From contig NZ_CAFJ01000507.1 in assembly GCF_000239795.1 (NCBI RefSeq), positions 1-40,475 of the forward strand: a DNA stretch of 40,475 nucleotides, written 5' to 3'. Source of the stretch: Bradyrhizobium sp. STM 3809 (GTDB lineage: Bacteria > Pseudomonadota > Alphaproteobacteria > Rhizobiales > Xanthobacteraceae). Of this stretch, positions 36,972 through 40,475 are shown piece by piece. Each line of letters starts with the position of its first letter. Position 1 is the first letter of the stretch. The notes beneath the pieces are model-generated. The model did not search any database. It was not told the DNA's origin and worked only from the letters and a program-made list of their open reading frames with translations. Made by a program: the position numbers and the translations under genes.

Positions 36972-37395
36972 TCATGCTCTGCAGGACGTCGCCGACCATC
37001 GCGAGATGCGTGCCGTGGCCGGCATATTGCCGCTTGAGGTCGGCGAGATAGGTGTTGGCGACGTTGAGCCGCTGCGCCAGCATGCGGGCGATCGAAAGCG
37101 TCGCCTCGGGATGTTCTGTGAGGAAGCGCGGCGCATCGAGGATCTCATAGATCCGGCAGTCGGCCAGCGCCCGCACGGTCGCCGTATGCGGCTGCTCCAG
37201 CAAGAGCGACATCTCCCCGAACAGGGCACCGGGCTCCCCCACGACGGCCACCGTGGCGCCGGCCTTGATCACCTCCAGCCGTCCTTCGAGCAGGATGTAG
37301 AGATGCCCGGTGCTGTGGCCTTCCGCCAGCAGGTCGGTGCCAGCGGCGATCGTGCGCTCGTGTCCGCCGGTGCAGTGACGCAGGAAGTCGGTCAT
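36910..37395 (-). CDS. Cyclic nucleotide-binding-domain protein without DNA-binding domain
   Basis: A 161-residue protein made almost wholly of a CRP-type cNMP-binding beta barrel: GTDLLAEGHSTGHLYILLEGRLEV (in part), the phosphate-binding-cassette-like GEPGALFGEMSLLLEQPHTATVRAL, and a following helical stretch (SIARMLAQRLNVANTYLADLKRQY). No helix-turn-helix follows, so it is not a CRP/FNR transcription factor by itself. It may sense a nucleotide and act on a partner. The 3' end overlaps the convergent phosphoesterase gene by 62 bases; upstream, the fic stop codon lies only 13 bases away on the same strand. Confidence 0.85.
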   Translation of the reverse strand: MTDFLRHCTGGHERTIAAGTDLLAEGHSTGHLYILLEGRLEVIKAGATVAVVGEPGALFGEMSLLLEQPHTATVRALADCRIYEILDAPRFLTEHPEATLSIARMLAQRLNVANTYLADLKRQYAGHGTHLAMVGDVLQSMINLPPQQVAPGTDLESDPRL

Positions 37396-37408
37396 CGAGA
37401 TCCCAGCT

Positions 37409-38014
37409 TCAGTTACCCGATGCGGCGTCGCGAAGCTGATCTTCTAAAAGAGTACTCAGGTACACGGCGAGTTCACTGATATCGTAGTGTCCAGCTTCCC
37501 ATGCCTCGTCGGCTCTGCGAAGAGCGGCGTAGTACGGCGTACGATTGTCTCGGATTCGCTCGGGCACAATAACTTTGCCCGGCAAGAACCGACCTATCCT
37601 GACGCAAAGTAAATAATAGCAGATGGCCCGAGCAGTGCGGCCGTTTCCTTCGATAAAGGGATGGATCCATAACATACGCCAGAGCGCATAGGCCGCAAGC
37701 TGGGTGGGTGTGAGCACGTACCAGTTTTCGTGAATGAAGGACACAAATCGGTCCATCAATTCCGGAACCTCTTTGAAATGAGGCGGAATGTGATTTCCAA
37801 CGTAAATCGGCTCGCTTCGGAAGCGACCGCCAAATTGCGAAATATTCGCCACGGCAACGTGGTTTAGCGCCCAAAGCATGTATTTATCGAAAGCAATTGG
37901 GCCCTGCCTCAGCCCGATCTCAATATCATTGGTCAGTAAGTCATATTGACGAATCAGATTCTTTTCTTGGATGCGCGTGTAGAGTTCTGGATCATCCTTT
38001 TCGAGTACCAGCAT
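37409..38014 (-). CDS. Fic domain protein (predicted protein AMPylase/toxin)
   Basis: Fic enzymes transfer AMP or other nucleotide groups to target proteins. The 201-residue protein has a full active-site motif HPFIEGNGRTAR (118-129) with the catalytic His118, and the preceding flap region FGGRFRSEPIYVGNHIPP (61-78). It is compact, with no extra domain. I see no inhibitory [ST]xxxE[GN] helix in it, so if restrained it would need a separate partner. Codon use is AT-richer than in neighbours. The ATG at 38014 has no ribosome binding site of its own and sits directly after a terminator-type hairpin; the small gene at 38049-38255 precedes it. Toxin function is inference. Confidence 0.88.
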   Translation of the reverse strand: MLVLEKDDPELYTRIQEKNLIRQYDLLTNDIEIGLRQGPIAFDKYMLWALNHVAVANISQFGGRFRSEPIYVGNHIPPHFKEVPELMDRFVSFIHENWYVLTPTQLAAYALWRMLWIHPFIEGNGRTARAICYYLLCVRIGRFLPGKVIVPERIRDNRTPYYAALRRADEAWEAGHYDISELAVYLSTLLEDQLRDAASGN

Positions 38015-38041
38015 AAAATAAAAGCCCGGCTAAGCCGGGCT
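38015..38041 (-). terminator. Terminator-type hairpin directly in front of the fic start codon
   Basis: On the minus strand AGCCCGGC (38034-38041) and GCCGGGCT (38023-38030) form an 8-bp stem with loop TTA, followed by TTTTATTTT and then the fic ATG. It begins eight bases after the stop of the upstream small gene. It could terminate most transcripts before fic, or its stem could hide the GGAG at its base. Confidence 0.8.
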
Positions 38042-38048
38042 CCTCCTT

Positions 38049-38255
38049 CTATCGGGTCATCAAGATGCTCTTGGAGGCATCGCGGACCGATTCTTTCGTG
38101 ATCCGTGACGCCTGAGGGGCGTTGCCATAAGCGAAGCTTACCCGCTGCTCTTGCAAGTCCGCTTCGCTAACCGTCAAAGTCTTCGTCTGCTCCAGCAAAC
38201 GGTCGAGTTCCGGGTGTACCGGCGCGGGCCCCAATACAGGTTGTCTCTCGGCCAT
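38049..38255 (-). CDS. Small protein upstream of fic, candidate partner/antitoxin
   Basis: A 68-residue hydrophilic protein, MAERQPVLG... to the C-terminus SKSILMTR, with the segment EQRVSFAYGN followed by SRITKESVRDASKS. I recall small proteins with a SFAYGN...ITKESVR pattern next to fic genes in rhizobia, but know no function. It lacks the exact [ST]xxxE[GN] motif of known Fic antitoxins. An ideal ribosome binding site (AGGAGG, about six bases before the ATG) contrasts with the missing one of fic, so it should be made in excess, as expected of an antitoxin. That role is inference. Confidence 0.75.
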   Translation of the reverse strand: MAERQPVLGPAPVHPELDRLLEQTKTLTVSEADLQEQRVSFAYGNAPQASRITKESVRDASKSILMTR

Positions 38256-38273
38256 ATTGCACCTCCTAGAATT

Positions 38274-38312
38274 GGCACCTTAGGGTACCTTATGATTCCT
38301 TAACGCTTATAT
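38274..38312 (-). promoter_or_regulatory. Candidate promoter and tandem operator of the fic module
   Basis: Two direct repeats, GGCACCTTA (38274-38282) and GGTACCTTA (38284-38292, plus-strand reading), lie one helical turn apart between the small gene and a TATATA -10-like box at about 38307-38312. The arrangement suits autoregulation by a small protein. No clear -35 box. Confidence 0.4.
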
Positions 38313-38413
38313 AGGCCGTACAGATGAGGAGTCTGTGCCGAACCGGCGACATCATAAATTTATTCGTCAACTTGCAGCCGCAGCTTAGGTTCAGATCTTC
38401 GCAGCAAGAGTTG

Positions 38414-38490
38414 TGGTAGGCGGTGAGAGATTCGAACTCCCGACCCTCTCGGTGTAAACGAGATGCTCTAACCAGCTGAGCTAACCGCCC
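38414..38490 (-). tRNA. tRNA-Val (anticodon TAC)
   Basis: A 77-base cloverleaf with encoded CCA. Acceptor stem GGGCGGT/ACCGCCT (first pair G-U), D arm AGCTCAGCTGGTTAGAGC, anticodon loop TTTACAC (anticodon TAC), T arm with GAGTTCGAATC. The fic module begins on its 3' side. Confidence 0.97.
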
Positions 38491-38549
38491 GTCCTGCAAC
38501 AGATCCGGTGCCATTTCCGGTGATCTCGGACGGTCCGTTGCGCAGCGCT

Positions 38550-38578
38550 TCTTTACCCCCTGCCCGACCCGCAATCAA
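38550..38578 (-). promoter_or_regulatory. Candidate promoter of tRNA-Val
   Basis: On the minus strand TTGATT (38573-38578) and TAAAGA (38550-38555) are 17 bases apart, about 60 bases before the tRNA. The layout matches the tRNA-Asp promoter candidate. Confidence 0.5.
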
Positions 38579-38667
38579 CGCCGGAACAGCGCAGGGGGTT
38601 GGAAAGCCGCGCCTCGGTGCTGCGCAGCCGGCACTCCTCGGTGCTAGAACAAGCCCACAAACGAAAG

Positions 38668-38687
38668 CGGCGCCCTGACGGGCGCCG
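38668..38687 (-). terminator. Terminator-like hairpin after lon
   Basis: CGGCGCCC and GGGCGCCG form a perfect 8-bp stem with a four-base loop, 22 bases after the lon stop codon; on the minus strand it is followed by CTTTCGTTTG, a weak T-rich tail. Confidence 0.7.
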
Positions 38688-38709
38688 TTTCCCTACACGG
38701 CTTCTGACC

Positions 38710-40475
38710 TCAGTGGGCGGTCAGGCCGCCGGCGGCTTCGTCGCCATCGGCCTTCACGGGCACCTTGGTGTCCTCTTCCCAGACGATCGGCACGGGCTTG
38801 CGGACCAGGGCCCGGGCGACGACGTCGTCGAGACGGGAGACCGGGATGATCTCCATGCCGCCCTTGATCGCATCGGAAATCTCCGTGAGATCCTTGGCGT
38901 TGTCCTCGGGGATCAGCACCGTCTTGATGCCGCCGCGAGCGGCCGCCAAGAGCTTCTCCTTCAGACCGCCGATCGGCAGCACGCGACCACGCAAGGTGAT
39001 CTCGCCGGTCATCGCGACGTCGTGACGGACCGGAATGCCGGTCATCACCGAGATGATGGTCGTCGCCATGGCCACGCCGGCCGAGGGGCCGTCCTTCGGG
39101 GTCGCCCCCTCCGGCACGTGGACGTGGATGTCGCGCCGGTCGAACAACGGCGGCTCGATGCCGTAGTTGATCGCCCTGGAGCGGACGAACGAGGCCGCCG
39201 CCGAGATCGACTCCTTCATGACGTCGCGCAGATTGCCCGTCACCGTCATCTTGCCCTTGCCGGGCATCATGACGCCTTCGATCGTCAGCAGCTCGCCACC
39301 GACATCGGTCCAGGCGAGGCCCGTCACGATGCCGACCTGATCGTCGCTCTCGATCTCACCGAAGCGGTACTTCGGAACACCCAAGAATTCCTCGACGGTC
39401 TTCTCGGTGATCTTCACCGACTTCTTCTTGGACATCATGAGCTCCTTCACCGCCTTGCGGGCCAGTGTGGAAATCTCACGCTCCAGATTACGCACGCCCG
39501 CCTCGCGGGTGTAGCGCCGGATCACGAGCAGCAGCGCGTCGTCGTCGATCGACCACTCCTTCGAGTCCAGGCCGTGCTTGGAGATCGCGCTGGGGATCAG
39601 GTGCTTCCGGGCGATCTCGACCTTCTCGGTCTCGGTGTAGCCCGCGATGCGGATGATCTCCATGCGGTCCATCAGCGGGCCGGGAATATTCAGCGTATTC
39701 GCGGTCGTGATGAACATGACGTTCGACAGGTCGTAGTCGACCTCCAGGTAGTGATCGTTGAACGTCGTGTTCTGCTCGGGGTCGAGGACCTCCAGCAGCG
39801 CCGACGACGGGTCACCCCGGAAGTCCGAGCCCATCTTGTCGATCTCGTCCAGCAGGAACAGCGGGTTCGAGGTCTTGGCCTTGCGCATCGACTGGATGAT
39901 CTTGCCGGGCATCGAACCGATATAGGTCCGGCGATGGCCGCGGATCTCCGCTTCGTCGCGCACGCCGCCAAGCGACACGCGAACGAACTCGCGGCCGGTG
40001 GCCTTCGCGATCGACTTGCCGAGCGAGGTCTTGCCGACGCCGGGAGGTCCGACCAGGCACAGGATCGGGCCGGTCAGCTTGTTGGCGCGCGACTGCACCG
40101 CCAGATACTCGACGATTCGGTCCTTGACCTTCTCCAGACCATAGTGATCCGCATCCAGAACCGCCTGCGCGGCCTCCAGATCCTTCTTCACCTTGGACTT
40201 CTTGTTCCACGGAATCGACAGCAGCCAATCCAGGTAGTTGCGCACGACGGTCGCTTCCGCGGACATCGGCGACATCTGGCGCAGCTTCTTCAACTCGTGC
40301 TGGGCCTTCTCGCGCGCTTCCTTGGAGAGCTTGGTCTTGTTGATGCGCTCTTCCAGGTCGGCGAGCTCGTCGCGGCCGTCCTCGTCACCCAGCTCCTTCT
40401 GAATGGCCTTCATCTGCTCATTCAGGTAGTACTCGCGCTGGGTCTTCTCCATCTGCCGCTTGACGCGGGAGCGGA
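38710..40475 (-). CDS. lon: ATP-dependent protease Lon (N-terminal part beyond window edge)
   Basis: Degrades damaged and short-lived regulatory proteins in the cytoplasm. The frame is open to the right edge, so the N-terminal substrate-binding domain (about 200 residues) is missing from view. Visible are the coiled-coil part around [17 protein letters not shown], the AAA+ domain with Walker [10 protein letters not shown] and Walker [11 protein letters not shown], sensor regions, and the protease domain with the catalytic Ser in [12 protein letters not shown] and Lys in [10 protein letters not shown]. The C-terminal tail after VPIVWEED is acidic and short. The internal ATG at 40452 is not the start. 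Confidence 0.97.
   Translation of the reverse strand, partial: RSRVKRQMEKTQREYYLNEQMKAIQKELGDEDGRDELADLEERINKTKLSKEAREKAQHELKKLRQMSPMSAEATVVRNYLDWLLSIPWNKKSKVKKDLEAAQAVLDADHYGLEKVKDRIVEYLAVQSRANKLTGPILCLVGPPGVGKTSLGKSIAKATGREFVRVSLGGVRDEAEIRGHRRTYIGSMPGKIIQSMRKAKTSNPLFLLDEIDKMGSDFRGDPSSALLEVLDPEQNTTFNDHYLEVDYDLSNVMFITTANTLNIPGPLMDRMEIIRIAGYTETEKVEIARKHLIPSAISKHGLDSKEWSIDDDALLLVIRRYTREAGVRNLEREISTLARKAVKELMMSKKKSVKITEKTVEEFLGVPKYRFGEIESDDQVGIVTGLAWTDVGGELLTIEGVMMPGKGKMTVTGNLRDVMKESISAAASFVRSRAINYGIEPPLFDRRDIHVHVPEGATPKDGPSAGVAMATTIISVMTGIPVRHDVAMTGEITLRGRVLPIGGLKEKLLAAARGGIKTVLIPEDNAKDLTEISDAIKGGMEIIPVSRLDDVVARALVRKPVPIVWEEDTKVPVKADGDEAAGGLTAH

Noticed and set aside
36910-37395. CRP/FNR transcription regulator
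   Set aside because: The protein ends after the cyclic-nucleotide fold and one helical stretch; no helix-turn-helix is present.
38414-38490. tRNA-Val as proven phage or island attachment site
   Set aside because: No integrase gene and no direct repeat of the tRNA 3' end found at the other border of the fic region; kept only as an idea.

Overview
The window reads as chromosomal DNA of a high-GC alphaproteobacterium of the order Hyphomicrobiales, most likely Bradyrhizobium or a close relative. The reasons are the complete 14-gene nuo operon, the short ProS without an inserted editing domain, monofunctional BirA next to RNase J, a DUF1467 protein, and stacked palindromic intergenic repeats of types I associate with Bradyrhizobium. 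No phage, transposase, CRISPR array or rRNA is visible.

Layout. 1-1585 (minus): start of a LolC/E-type lipoprotein-release permease and prolyl-tRNA synthetase. 1835-5942 (minus): a tight six-gene periplasmic/outer-membrane cluster (DUF2946-like protein, beta-barrel protein, CopC, CopD, PCu(A)C chaperone, Tat-exported DJ-1/PfpI protein) that looks like a copper-handling operon. 5943-6476: a gene-free stretch holding a strong plus-strand terminator with no gene in front of it. 6477-7310 (minus): a metallophosphoesterase. 7524-11231 (plus): a ribose-type ABC importer (binding protein, double ATPase, permease). 11131-11477: three different palindromic repeats in a row, the first forming the 3' end of the permease gene. 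11490-12791 (minus): methylthioribose kinase, convergent to the importer.

12833-31868 (minus) is one long transcription unit: nuoA-B-C-D, an inserted FkbM-type methyltransferase gene, nuoE, a small membrane protein gene, nuoF-G-H-I-J-K-L-M-N, then birA, rnj, mce and a DUF1467 gene, closed by a clear intrinsic terminator at 12833-12863. Together nuoA-N encode proton-pumping NADH:quinone oxidoreductase (complex I).

31869-38709: nuo leader, a 66-residue membrane protein gene, tRNA-Asp(GTC), peptidase T, a SAM methyltransferase, a small exported proline-rich protein, a second metallophosphoesterase, a lone cyclic-nucleotide-binding-domain protein, and an AT-richer Fic-domain module lying on the 3' side of tRNA-Val(TAC). 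38710-40475: Lon protease, cut by the window edge.

The points most worth a second look are the FkbM gene inside the nuo operon together with an apparent one-base lesion at the nuoE start; the Fic pair separated by a terminator hairpin directly in front of the fic start codon; the copper cluster with two uncharacterised components; the orphan terminator; and the ABC permease that ends inside a repeat. All family calls come from reading translated motifs; no database search was run.
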